From NCBI GenBank assembly GCA_041494805.1, contig JBGQBN010000010.1, forward strand, positions 1-64,000: a stretch of DNA of 64,000 nucleotides. The letters are read 5' to 3'. The notes under the pieces are model-generated. The model worked only from the letters and a program-made list of their open reading frames with translations, made no database searches and had not been told where the DNA came from. Positions 7,387 through 15,210 of this stretch are shown here, piece after piece (positions within the stretch are counted from its first letter, which is position 1; each line of letters starts with the position of its first letter). Origin of the DNA: JBGQBN01 sp041494805 (GTDB lineage Bacteria; Acidobacteriota; Terriglobia; Terriglobales; Acidobacteriaceae). A program made the translations under genes and the position numbers.

Positions 7387-9486
7387 TTACGCAATGCTGG
7401 AGGCGTTCAAAAAACTTGACGCGGTCAAAACTCTGAACGCTCGATCAGCAGACCACCAGTCAATTAGGGTAGCTTTCTGCGGTACTCCCGTCGTCGGACC
7501 GTGACAGGCAGCACATTCTTTAGGCGTCGGTTTATAGAAAAGCACTTTCTTGCCCTCGACGAGCTGGGTCTGTTTGTGACAGCCCTCGCAACGGACATTG
7601 CGATGCAGGCCTTCCAGCGGGAAGGAAGTCCGCTTGTCGTGGTCGAACAATGACGGTTTCCACTTCATGCTGTTGTGGCACTCGACGCAGGGCGTGATGC
7701 CGTTCTTGGCGAACTGCCTGCCGTGGATATCCTGGTGGCACTCTTCACATTTGGCCGGCGCCGCCTTGAAGTCCACGTTGATGAGCCGAGTCTCCAGGTT
7801 GGGTGGTTTGTGGCACTCCATGCAGGCCGTGGCGCGATGAGCCCCGACCAGCGGGAAAGAAGTCTGGGAGTGGTCGAAGCCTGACAACTCCTTCCACGAT
7901 TTGGTGGAGTGGCAAGCCTGGCAGCCGGCCGCGGCCCCTCCGGCCCGCGCCTGCTGCATTCGCTCCTTGAACTGGCCTTTGTGCGGATCGGCATGGCAAC
8001 TGGTACACGAGAGATTGTTCCAGTGATAAAGCGCTGCCGGTTTGGGCTTGAAGTCCGTTGATTCCTTGTGGCAGTCGCCGCACGGCACCGCCACGTGGCC
8101 CCCAGTGAGCACAAAATGGGTTTCCTTATGGCGGGCTAGGGTAAACGTGGATGGCCGGTAGCCCTGCAGATTATGGCAGCGCTCACAGGCATTGAGGTAA
8201 GGTGCTGCCGCGAATTGCCCGGCGTGCTGATCGCTATGGCAGTCGGTACAGTGCTGGAACTTGATCTTGAACAGCGTTTCCTTGCCCTTGGGGATGTGGC
8301 ATTGCGCGCACTGCAGCTTGGCGTGCCCTGCTTCCAGGGGATACGCCGTGGCGGCGTGGTCCTTGACTGTGAACTTCGAGGGCTTGAAGCCGTCCACCGT
8401 GTGGCAGGACGCGCACTCGACACCATCGAGCCGCTTTGCAAACTGGCCGCTGTGCGGGTCGGGCTTATGGCAATCCATGCATTTCTGGAAAGCCAGTGGC
8501 TTCTTGAAGTCTCCCGCAGCGTGGCACTGGCTGCAGTTCACGGTCTCGTGTTTGCCCAACAATGGATATTTGGTCTTGGAGTGGTCGAAGCGCTCGTTTA
8601 CCGCTGTCGTGGATACCTTCTTCCAACCGCCGGTGTTATGGCAGGACTGGCAGGTCTGCGCAAAACTTCCACGGTGAGGATCGCTGTGGCAGTCCGAGCA
8701 GTTGCCGAAGGCAATTCCCGTGTAGCGTGGCTTGTTGTCTGGCCCCGGAGTATGGCACTTCTGGCAGGTAACCGGAGCGTGCAATCCAGTCAGGGGATAG
8801 CGAGTCTTGGAGTGGTCGAACTGGCCCACGTCGACGGTCTTCCAGTCGTTATAGGTATGGCACTGAAGACAATTCGCTCCCAGCCGTCCATTGTGCTGAT
8901 CCTGGTGGCAGGTGACGCAGTTCGGAGAAACACCCAGGAAGGTCCGACTGAAATCCTTGATTTTGATGACTGGCCGCTCAGCCGCCGATACATGCTCGGC
9001 GGTATGGCAACGGGTGCAGACCAGTCCGGCGTGCTTGCCTTCAAGAGCGTAGCCAGTCTGCTTGTGGTCGAATGTTTTCGTATCCCATTTGACGAGGGGG
9101 AAGTCTTCACCATTGTGTTCTGAGTGGCAGCGCGCGCATTCCTGACTGGATCCTGGTTTCAGGTTGTAAGAGGCATGCAGGCCCCTCCGCGCGGCGATGC
9201 GCGAGGCGATCTCGGTGTGACAGTCCGCACACTTGAACGTGGCCGCGCCTGCCGCCAACTTGTGGCAGGTGGTGCAATTGGTCGCACCGTTGAGAGACTG
9301 GTGCGCCCGCGAGAGCGCGCCGGGAGAAATCTGTGCCGATGCGGGAGCCAGACACCACAGCAGTAGCAGCGCGGAGAGAGCCGTGAACCAAAGCCACGCC
9401 CATCCCTGTCGTGAGGGAGCGCATGTACTCTCCCCCAGGGTTGCCCTTGCCGTTTCGAACGGACTCCCTAATCTTTCCTGCTGCAA
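7387..9486 (-). CDS. 23-heme c-type cytochrome
   Basis: A 699-residue exported cytochrome with 23 CxxCH motifs. The N-terminus has a Cys-containing leader, then a hydrophobic signal (about residues 28-51) ending in PASAQ. The start at 9486 therefore carries a long n-region, and a later start is possible. Heme sites recur as FDHSKTxYPLxGxH followed by CxxCH, then CxxCH before DPHxGxF, resembling paired-heme modules of cytochrome c7/c3-type proteins. The last 37 residues lack hemes. A 218-base gap with its own promoter match separates it from the 25-heme gene. It probably forms a second segment of the electron wire. Confidence 0.92.
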   Translation of the reverse strand: MQQERLGSPFETARATLGESTCAPSRQGWAWLWFTALSALLLLWCLAPASAQISPGALSRAHQSLNGATNCTTCHKLAAGAATFKCADCHTEIASRIAARRGLHASYNLKPGSSQECARCHSEHNGEDFPLVKWDTKTFDHKQTGYALEGKHAGLVCTRCHTAEHVSAAERPVIKIKDFSRTFLGVSPNCVTCHQDQHNGRLGANCLQCHTYNDWKTVDVGQFDHSKTRYPLTGLHAPVTCQKCHTPGPDNKPRYTGIAFGNCSDCHSDPHRGSFAQTCQSCHNTGGWKKVSTTAVNERFDHSKTKYPLLGKHETVNCSQCHAAGDFKKPLAFQKCMDCHKPDPHSGQFAKRLDGVECASCHTVDGFKPSKFTVKDHAATAYPLEAGHAKLQCAQCHIPKGKETLFKIKFQHCTDCHSDQHAGQFAAAPYLNACERCHNLQGYRPSTFTLARHKETHFVLTGGHVAVPCGDCHKESTDFKPKPAALYHWNNLSCTSCHADPHKGQFKERMQQARAGGAAAGCQACHSTKSWKELSGFDHSQTSFPLVGAHRATACMECHKPPNLETRLINVDFKAAPAKCEECHQDIHGRQFAKNGITPCVECHNSMKWKPSLFDHDKRTSFPLEGLHRNVRCEGCHKQTQLVEGKKVLFYKPTPKECAACHGPTTGVPQKATLIDWWSADRAFRVLTASSFLNASSIA

Positions 9487-9651
9487 CGGGCCATGCCCCC
9501 CTCAATACACGGAATCTCCCCTGCTTTCCCGGTTAGCGGCACGAAGTGAGTGGTCGGAGTCTAGCATGGGAGATGACATACAAGAGTCACCGGAAGTGCA
9601 CCTTGTGCATGGCCGCTTGCCTGCTCTCGAGATCGTACCGTCGAAAAAGAA

Positions 9652-9667
9652 TGCAATCCAGACACCA
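9652..9667 (-). promoter_or_regulatory. Candidate sigma-54 promoter for the 23-heme cytochrome
   Basis: Minus-strand TGGTGTCTGGATTGCA shows GG-N10-GC spacing with a perfect TTGCA -12 element. Transcription would begin near 9641, about 155 bases before the start codon. It is back to back with a second such promoter at 9712. Confidence 0.45.
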
Positions 9668-9711
9668 TCCAGATCGCTCCGAAAAGAACCAGGCGCAGAA
9701 GGGGGCCGCTC

Positions 9712-9727
9712 TGGCAAACCAGTTGCT
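9712..9727 (+). promoter_or_regulatory. Candidate sigma-54 promoter for the Fis-type response regulator
   Basis: TGGCAAACCAGTTGCT matches TGGCACG-N4-TTGCW at all but two fixed positions, with exact GG-N10-GC spacing. It is the best match of the three. The predicted start is near 9738, 25 bases before the ATG at 9763. Confidence 0.6.
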
Positions 9728-9762
9728 CTTATGCGCGTGGATAACACTGGTGACAAAAAACC

Positions 9763-10431
9763 ATGGGAAGAATTCTGTTGGTTGGCGGCGATGCTGGTTT
9801 GCGCCGGACCCTGGCTTCCAGCTTGTGCGGGTACCAGCATGAGGTTTGCGAGTCCTCGATTCCGGAGATGGCTCTGAGCGCTCTCGCCCAGGAGAACTAC
9901 GACATCATCATCTTTACTGACCACTTTACCGACCACGAAATGCCCGTTGGCGGCGCTCTTGCCGTGTTGGAGGCGGCTCACGACGCCGATCCCACACTCT
10001 CGGTCATTGTATTGAGCCACAGCATTGAGTCCGCGATCGAGAGCATCCGTCAGGGGGCCTCTGATTTCCTGACCAGGCCTTTCCATGCGGAGGTTGTTTG
10101 CGCCGCGGCCCAACGTGCCTGCGAACGTACGCGCCTACTGCGTGAAAACGAAGTTTTGCGGCTGAAAATCGTAAGCCTCGAGGAGGGCGCTACAACGTCA
10201 GCTAACGGAGAAGCGGGCGGGCTTGAACCGCCTACTCGCAGATCACTTCCCGATTCCTTCGATCTCAATACCCTTCTTGAGCAAACCGAAAAGAACCTCA
10301 TCGTGCGGATGCTCTCGGTAACCGATGGAGTGCAGGCCGAGGCCGCGCGACGTATGGGACTCTCCCGTAGCGCCTTGGCATACAAACTCAGCAAGTACAG
10401 AATCCGCGCCTCGCAGCACCAGGAGGCCTGA
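9763..10431 (+). CDS. Two-domain response regulator: degenerate receiver plus Fis-type HTH
   Basis: In this 222-residue protein, residues 3-118 form a receiver-like domain and about 170-215 a Fis-type helix-turn-helix (AEAARRMGLSRSALAYKLSK). There is no AAA+ domain between them, as in ActR/RegA-type regulators. The receiver is altered. The usual DD acid pair is reduced to D10 (VGGDA). The probable acceptor is D53, displaced by one residue. The conserved Lys near the end is R105 (LTRPF). Phosphorylation may be weak or absent. It is transcribed away from the 23-heme gene and its own promoter looks sigma-54 dependent, so it probably adjusts expression of the cytochrome locus. Confidence 0.8.
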   Translation: MGRILLVGGDAGLRRTLASSLCGYQHEVCESSIPEMALSALAQENYDIIIFTDHFTDHEMPVGGALAVLEAAHDADPTLSVIVLSHSIESAIESIRQGASDFLTRPFHAEVVCAAAQRACERTRLLRENEVLRLKIVSLEEGATTSANGEAGGLEPPTRRSLPDSFDLNTLLEQTEKNLIVRMLSVTDGVQAEAARRMGLSRSALAYKLSKYRIRASQHQEA

Positions 10432-10530
10432 GGCGCGTGGCGCGGCAACTGTGTCGTTTGGACCCACTCTGGGTCTGGAAAAGCCCCGGCCAAGTCAGGA
10501 GTCATAGGCTGACTCGCTTTCGGGCCCAGA

Positions 10531-11265
10531 CTAATCCGGACGCCCTGACTCATTCTCCGGTTTACTCTGGTTTGGCCGCTGATCGTCACGGCCCGAATCG
10601 TTTCGCATTCCTGGCAAGCGGGAGGAATCTTCTCGCTCGGATTCTCCCCCCACCCCTTCACCGAATGCGCCCATTTCGCGTGGTTGGTCAGGAGCCCGGT
10701 TCTGTTCCACTCCGGTCCTGAACCCCGGCTTGATCAAAACCGGTGGGCCCATTCCTCCCAGTCCTTCCACTTCTACCAGGCCCTGGAATACCTCCACGAT
10801 AGTCCTGTGCTTCTTTGTGACTTCCACCTGGAAGCGCGTACCGCGTACTGTGATCACAGCCGTCGGAGTGCCCATTCGGAAGGAAGGCGTACTTCCCAGG
10901 CGTTTTTGCACTTTGGCCGTGATCTTTCCGATAAGAAGTTCGAGGAAATAGCCTTTGCTTTCACTGGGATTCTTGAGCACGACCTGGCTGTGCGCCTTTA
11001 CCAGCAACTGGGAACCATCTTGCAGGTTTAATAAGATGCTCCCTTTCGCTGTTGAGATCGTGGTCTCAGCCACCAGGACTGTGCCGCGTTGGCCAGTCAC
11101 AGCCGATCCTTGCGGCGAAAGAACTGTGACCTCTCCTTTTAGCTGGTCGACGGTGGCGGACCCAATCGGGAGCGCCGTGGGTTGCGGCGTGGGATTCTGC
11201 CCAGCCACCAGCGTGACCACGACAAGCATCATCCATGCCGCGCGCATATGCCCCGAGCTTTTCAT
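10531..11265 (-). CDS. FecR-domain secreted protein
   Basis: A 244-residue protein with a signal peptide (about 1-22) and a FecR domain at about 40-170, recognisable from the LLNLQDGSQLLVKAHSQV and GTPTAVITVRGTRFQVEV stretches. The C-terminal 60 residues are Pro/Glu/Arg-rich and probably disordered. Classical FecR proteins are anti-sigma transducers with an N-terminal cytoplasmic part; here that part is absent and the protein is simply exported. It overlaps the CHASE2 kinase gene by 4 bases, so a role as a periplasmic ligand or partner of the CHASE2 sensor is likely but unproven. Confidence 0.82.
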   Translation of the reverse strand: MKSSGHMRAAWMMLVVVTLVAGQNPTPQPTALPIGSATVDQLKGEVTVLSPQGSAVTGQRGTVLVAETTISTAKGSILLNLQDGSQLLVKAHSQVVLKNPSESKGYFLELLIGKITAKVQKRLGSTPSFRMGTPTAVITVRGTRFQVEVTKKHRTIVEVFQGLVEVEGLGGMGPPVLIKPGFRTGVEQNRAPDQPREMGAFGEGVGGESEREDSSRLPGMRNDSGRDDQRPNQSKPENESGRPD

Positions 11266-13559
11266 ACTGCCTCTTTCACAACTGCAGCCATCCCTGCCCG
11301 GAAAGGCAGATGGATCTCAAAGCAATTACCGCCGGGTTGGCTCTCCGCGCGTACCGAGCCTCCGTGCTTCTCTGCGATTCGCTTCACGAATGCCAAGCCA
11401 AGCCCCCACCCGGTATTGCTCCCTTCCACGTTGGATGCACGGTAGTAGGCATCGAAGAGCCTGGGAATATCTTCCAAGGCTATCGGATCACCTACATTAC
11501 ATACCCGCACCACCACTTCACCTTCTCCGTACAAGCAGGTTACTTCGACATCGGTGCCGGCTTTACCATACTTGATGGCATTGCTGACAAGGTTGAGCAC
11601 GGCGCCACTGAGCAAAGGAGCGTCGCCGATGATCGCGGCAGGCTGGCCGCTTTCGAATTGCAAACGCATTTTCGCCGCGTTGGCCAGTGGCCAGAGGATG
11701 TCCAATACTTGATCAATGATGGAATCGAGATCGACCAGGTCCGAGCTGACGGGCTTGGCTCCAGCGTCAAGTCGCAGAACGTCCAAGTAACTGTTGATCA
11801 GCGCCAGCAGCCTCTTCGACTCACGGAAGATGGTTTCCGGTGCTCCCGCAAACGAGGGTGAACTCGGATAATGCATCATCAGTTCGGCGAACCCCTGAAT
11901 GGAAACCAGCGGGGTCCGCAATTCGTGTGTAATGAAACCCAACGCCTCGGCGCGAGCACGATCCCGCTCCACGCGGGTGCGCAGACTCGTCATGGTCACA
12001 ATGGTTCCGCCACCGGGGGCCAGTGCAGTCGAAGGCAGCGGCACCAGACGGATGGCGTACAGTTCCTCGTCCAGATATGCCTCGCGTTCCATGCTCGAAT
12101 CCCTCGAGAGCTGGGCACCGTCCTCTGTGGGTAGCAATCGGGAACGCAGTTGTTCCAGCGTAAATCCAGTTTCCTTCTGCAAGTGGCAGGCGGCCGCAAA
12201 AGGTTGATTGTTCAGAAGAAGATTTCCGTCCTCATCAAAAATAGCGACCAGATCCTGCGTTGACTCAAGTAGAACCTTGTGCAATTCATAACGGGAGCCG
12301 AGTTGGGTCTGCAGATTCTGCAAGAGTTGGAGTTTCCAGGAAAGTTCCGTGCCCTCTCCCAGGGAACCATTCTTCTTCTGAAGCGCCAGCCAGGAGCGTA
12401 ATCCGAGCAATTGCTGAGTCACGCTGCGCTCTATGATTACGAAGTCTGCGGTATAGACCAATAGTGGTCCGGCAATGACGGCTAACATCATCGATCCGGC
12501 TGGCAAGATATGTGAAAACCATAGAAATGTCAGAAATGCGCCGGCGTACACACCAGTTTCCATCGAGACCAGTAGCCAGACCGCAGCCCAGCCGCGCCAC
12601 TTTCGGAAAATCATGACCACGGAGAAGCACGTGAACCACAGGAGTGCGGTGGCAACCCAAAGGGGAGTCTCATAAATCTTGCGAGCGGAGAGAATACTGT
12701 CGAGGATCTGGGCATGGATCTCCACACCCGGCGCAGGAAATTCCGTGGTTAGGGGCGTGCTCAGACGGTCGCCAATCTCGGTCGGACCGAAGCCGAGGAG
12801 TACCGGCTTGCCCTGCAGGTTTGCGAGGTCATCACCCGCCAACACCGCGTGCGCTGAAATCGTCTCAAACCGATCGCGGCGAAAGGCGATGGGCACAAGG
12901 ATCGGCTTGGCCACGCTCACCGAAGCATCGTCCCACAAGGGAATGCCGTACGACGCCAGAAAGGCGGATGTCTGCTGCGGATCGGTTCGCCGCGCCAATT
13001 CCACCGCGAATGCCCATCGCGCACCATCGAGCGTGAGTTCACGCGCCGGAAAGCGCCGGCAAACGCCGTCCACATCCAAGACCGCTTGCGCATGACCCAC
13101 GGCTGCGGCTGAACGCGAGAATTCTGGCAGGGGTTCGATCCAGTTCGGCCCGTCCGCATAGCTACCGATCTTGTCCACGATCACCGTGCGTGCGTTTTCT
13201 TGGAACGATTGAGCCAGTACTTTGTCGGCGCCGGATGATTGCGGTTCCGAGAGCAGGATGTCGAGTCCAATTGCCCCCGCGCCAGCCTGCGCCAGGTTCC
13301 TGGTGAGTTGAGCGAGAAGCGTGCGTGACCATGGCCAGCGTCCGTACTGCCGCAAGCTCTGGTCGTCGATCAGCACCAGAACCACTCGGGAACGATCATG
13401 CGGCGCGGGTGCAAGGCGAAAGAACGTGTCCGCCAGCCGCATCTGAGAGTCACGAATTACCGGTATGGTCGCTAGTCCGATAACCAGGACGAACAGGATT
13501 ACGGTTAAGGCGAAGGCCTGCTTCCAACTCTGAGGGTTTGGATTGTCACGGGCCATCAT
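11262..13559 (-). CDS. CHASE2-domain sensor histidine kinase
   Basis: This 765-residue kinase has an N-terminal transmembrane helix (about 14-35). An extracytoplasmic CHASE2 domain follows (about 40-300), with characteristic RVVLVLIDDQSL and GAGAIGLDIL stretches. Three closely spaced helices come next (about 305-385), then a PAS-like segment and a HisKA domain with phospho-acceptor H545 (FITHELRTP). The HATPase domain has an N box (NLVSNAIKYG) and G box (GWGLGLAFVKRI). It overlaps both neighbours by 4 bases, with the NtrC-type activator upstream and fecR downstream. The signal sensed is unknown. It very probably phosphorylates the adjacent activator. Confidence 0.92.
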   Translation of the reverse strand: MMARDNPNPQSWKQAFALTVILFVLVIGLATIPVIRDSQMRLADTFFRLAPAPHDRSRVVLVLIDDQSLRQYGRWPWSRTLLAQLTRNLAQAGAGAIGLDILLSEPQSSGADKVLAQSFQENARTVIVDKIGSYADGPNWIEPLPEFSRSAAAVGHAQAVLDVDGVCRRFPARELTLDGARWAFAVELARRTDPQQTSAFLASYGIPLWDDASVSVAKPILVPIAFRRDRFETISAHAVLAGDDLANLQGKPVLLGFGPTEIGDRLSTPLTTEFPAPGVEIHAQILDSILSARKIYETPLWVATALLWFTCFSVVMIFRKWRGWAAVWLLVSMETGVYAGAFLTFLWFSHILPAGSMMLAVIAGPLLVYTADFVIIERSVTQQLLGLRSWLALQKKNGSLGEGTELSWKLQLLQNLQTQLGSRYELHKVLLESTQDLVAIFDEDGNLLLNNQPFAAACHLQKETGFTLEQLRSRLLPTEDGAQLSRDSSMEREAYLDEELYAIRLVPLPSTALAPGGGTIVTMTSLRTRVERDRARAEALGFITHELRTPLVSIQGFAELMMHYPSSPSFAGAPETIFRESKRLLALINSYLDVLRLDAGAKPVSSDLVDLDSIIDQVLDILWPLANAAKMRLQFESGQPAAIIGDAPLLSGAVLNLVSNAIKYGKAGTDVEVTCLYGEGEVVVRVCNVGDPIALEDIPRLFDAYYRASNVEGSNTGWGLGLAFVKRIAEKHGGSVRAESQPGGNCFEIHLPFRAGMAAVVKEAV

Positions 13560-14926
13560 TTGTCCGTCGACTGCATATCGATTCCCAGGCGCAGCGCTTT
13601 TTTGTATAGCGTTTTTCTTTCGATCCCAAGCCGGCGCGCCGCTTCTGACCGGTTACCGTGGGTCTGTTTCAGGATGCGAAGTATGTGCTGGCGCTCGAGT
13701 TCCAACAACCGATCAGGAGGAGCGGCGGCCACAGCATGGGCATTAGGGCTTTCTCCGGCCTTTTGTACTTCCGCCGCAACGTCTCCTAAAGTGATCCGTC
13801 CGGTAGGTGCGAAGATCGCCAGCCGGTTGATGGCGTTCTCAAGTTCACGGACATTCCCGGGCCATTGCATTCCCTGAAAGTAGTCAACGGCCGCAGGCTC
13901 GATGGCGACCTGGAGCTGGTTCTTCAGATTGAATTGCTGAAGGAAGTACTTCACCAGCAGAGGGATGTCGTCGCGCCGCTCGTTGAGGGAAGGCAAATGA
14001 ATCTCCACGACACTGAGGCGGTAGTAGAGGTCTTCCCGGAACCTGCCTTGCTTGAGGAGCAGAGGGATCTCACGGTTCGACGCTGCTAGAATGCGAACGT
14101 TGACTGGCACATACTTGCTGGAGCCAACCCGTCTCACTTGCTGTTCCTGAATTACCCGCAGCAGTTTTACCTGGAAGGACAGAGTCGTCTCCGTGATCTC
14201 GTCGAGAAAGAGTGTGCCGCCATCGCTGGCTTCGACCAGACCCTTATGGGTGCCTCCAGCTCCTGTGAACGCCCCCTTCTCATGACCGAATAATTCACTT
14301 TCCAGAAGTGTCTCGGTGAAAGAGCCGCAATTCACCGGGGTAAACGGCTGCTGCGCTCTTTTGGAATGCTGATGGATCGCCCGTGCCACCAATTCCTTGC
14401 CGGTGCCGCTGGCGCCCGTAATGAGCACATTCAAGTTGCTGGCCGCCACCCGTCCAATGGTCCTGTAAACCTCGATCATCTTGGGACTTCTGCCGATGAT
14501 CGCGGAATCCGGGACCTCATCCCGGGCCGCGACCTCCTGATGATTCTGAAGACGGAACCGATCCGCTCGAGCCGCGATCGCGCGGATCTGTTCGATGGTA
14601 AGCGGTTTGCTTACATAATCCACCGCCCCTTCCGTCAAGGACCGGGCGGCGGTTTCCACGCTGGCGCGGGCCGTCATGATTACCGGATAAAGACTCGGTT
14701 GAAGCTCTCGCAGTTCGCGGAGCAGATCAATGCCGTTGCGGGCGCCCAGATAGACGTCAACCAGGGCCAGGTCGGCTTGGTTCGCAGCGAGATGCCGCTC
14801 GGCGTCCTCTGCTCGCAGGAAGGTGTCGCACTGGTGTCCTTCTGCCGCAAAAACCGCCTGCAAGAACGAGCACGTATTCGGCTCGTCATCGATCACGATC
14901 ACCCGCAGAGGTCGCATAAGGCCCAC
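13556..14926 (-). CDS. NtrC-family sigma-54-dependent response regulator
   Basis: This 456-residue protein has three parts. The receiver domain has acidic pair D13/D14, acceptor D57 and K107. The AAA+ domain has Walker A (GASGTGKE), the sigma-54 contact loop GAFTGA and DEITET-type Walker B. The Fis-type DNA-binding domain is at the C-terminus (RSEAARRLGIERKTLYKKA). All catalytic features are intact. The ATG four codons inside (MRPLRV, 14917) is an alternative start. It is the first gene of an operon with the CHASE2 kinase and FecR. The sigma-54 promoter matches nearby at the cytochrome genes make those its best candidate targets. Confidence 0.95.
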   Translation of the reverse strand: MGLMRPLRVIVIDDEPNTCSFLQAVFAAEGHQCDTFLRAEDAERHLAANQADLALVDVYLGARNGIDLLRELRELQPSLYPVIMTARASVETAARSLTEGAVDYVSKPLTIEQIRAIAARADRFRLQNHQEVAARDEVPDSAIIGRSPKMIEVYRTIGRVAASNLNVLITGASGTGKELVARAIHQHSKRAQQPFTPVNCGSFTETLLESELFGHEKGAFTGAGGTHKGLVEASDGGTLFLDEITETTLSFQVKLLRVIQEQQVRRVGSSKYVPVNVRILAASNREIPLLLKQGRFREDLYYRLSVVEIHLPSLNERRDDIPLLVKYFLQQFNLKNQLQVAIEPAAVDYFQGMQWPGNVRELENAINRLAIFAPTGRITLGDVAAEVQKAGESPNAHAVAAAPPDRLLELERQHILRILKQTHGNRSEAARRLGIERKTLYKKALRLGIDMQSTDK

Positions 14927-15028
14927 AGGTAATTGTGATGCCCCTCCATGCTCGGAGCAGGCACCAATTCAAAAAGAAATGTTAGCAGTGCTGTGAGTTC
15001 GTCGACGGTGGTGACACTCACAAAGCAG

Positions 15029-15044
15029 TGTGATCCAAGTCACA
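15029..15044. promoter_or_regulatory. CRP-type operator palindrome
   Basis: TGTGATCCAAGTCACA is a perfect TGTGA-N6-TCACA site, the consensus for CRP-family regulators. A shorter related GTGA-N3-TCAC lies at 15010-15020. It sits between the divergent NtrC-type operon (start 14926) and the secreted propeller gene (start 15211), so it could serve either. A Crp/Fnr-family gene is present at 36420-37100, but no direct link is shown. Confidence 0.5.
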
Positions 15045-15210
15045 CACGAGTCGAGTGGACATGATCCGCACCATCGGCCGCGCTCGAACGCGAGCCAGCC
15101 ATGCAATGGCCCGGCTTTTCAGCGCGGAAGATCCTTTTCGGCCTGCGCCCGAATCAGGTACTCAGAGTCCGATTCTTGATTTATGCTTACTTGCTTCCGG
15201 AGGCGGGCAC

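Noticed and set aside
8173..9123. Plus-strand 316-codon frame inside the 23-heme gene
   Set aside because: It is the antisense shadow of a protein with 23 heme motifs; no ribosome site or domain.
10458..10472. GACCCA-CTC-TGGGTC hairpin between the convergent response regulator and fecR genes
   Set aside because: Only 6 bp and no T-run on either side, so not called as a terminator.
15055..15210. N-terminal extension of the propeller protein
   Set aside because: The signal peptide and the GGAGG ribosome site both point to the GTG at 15211.
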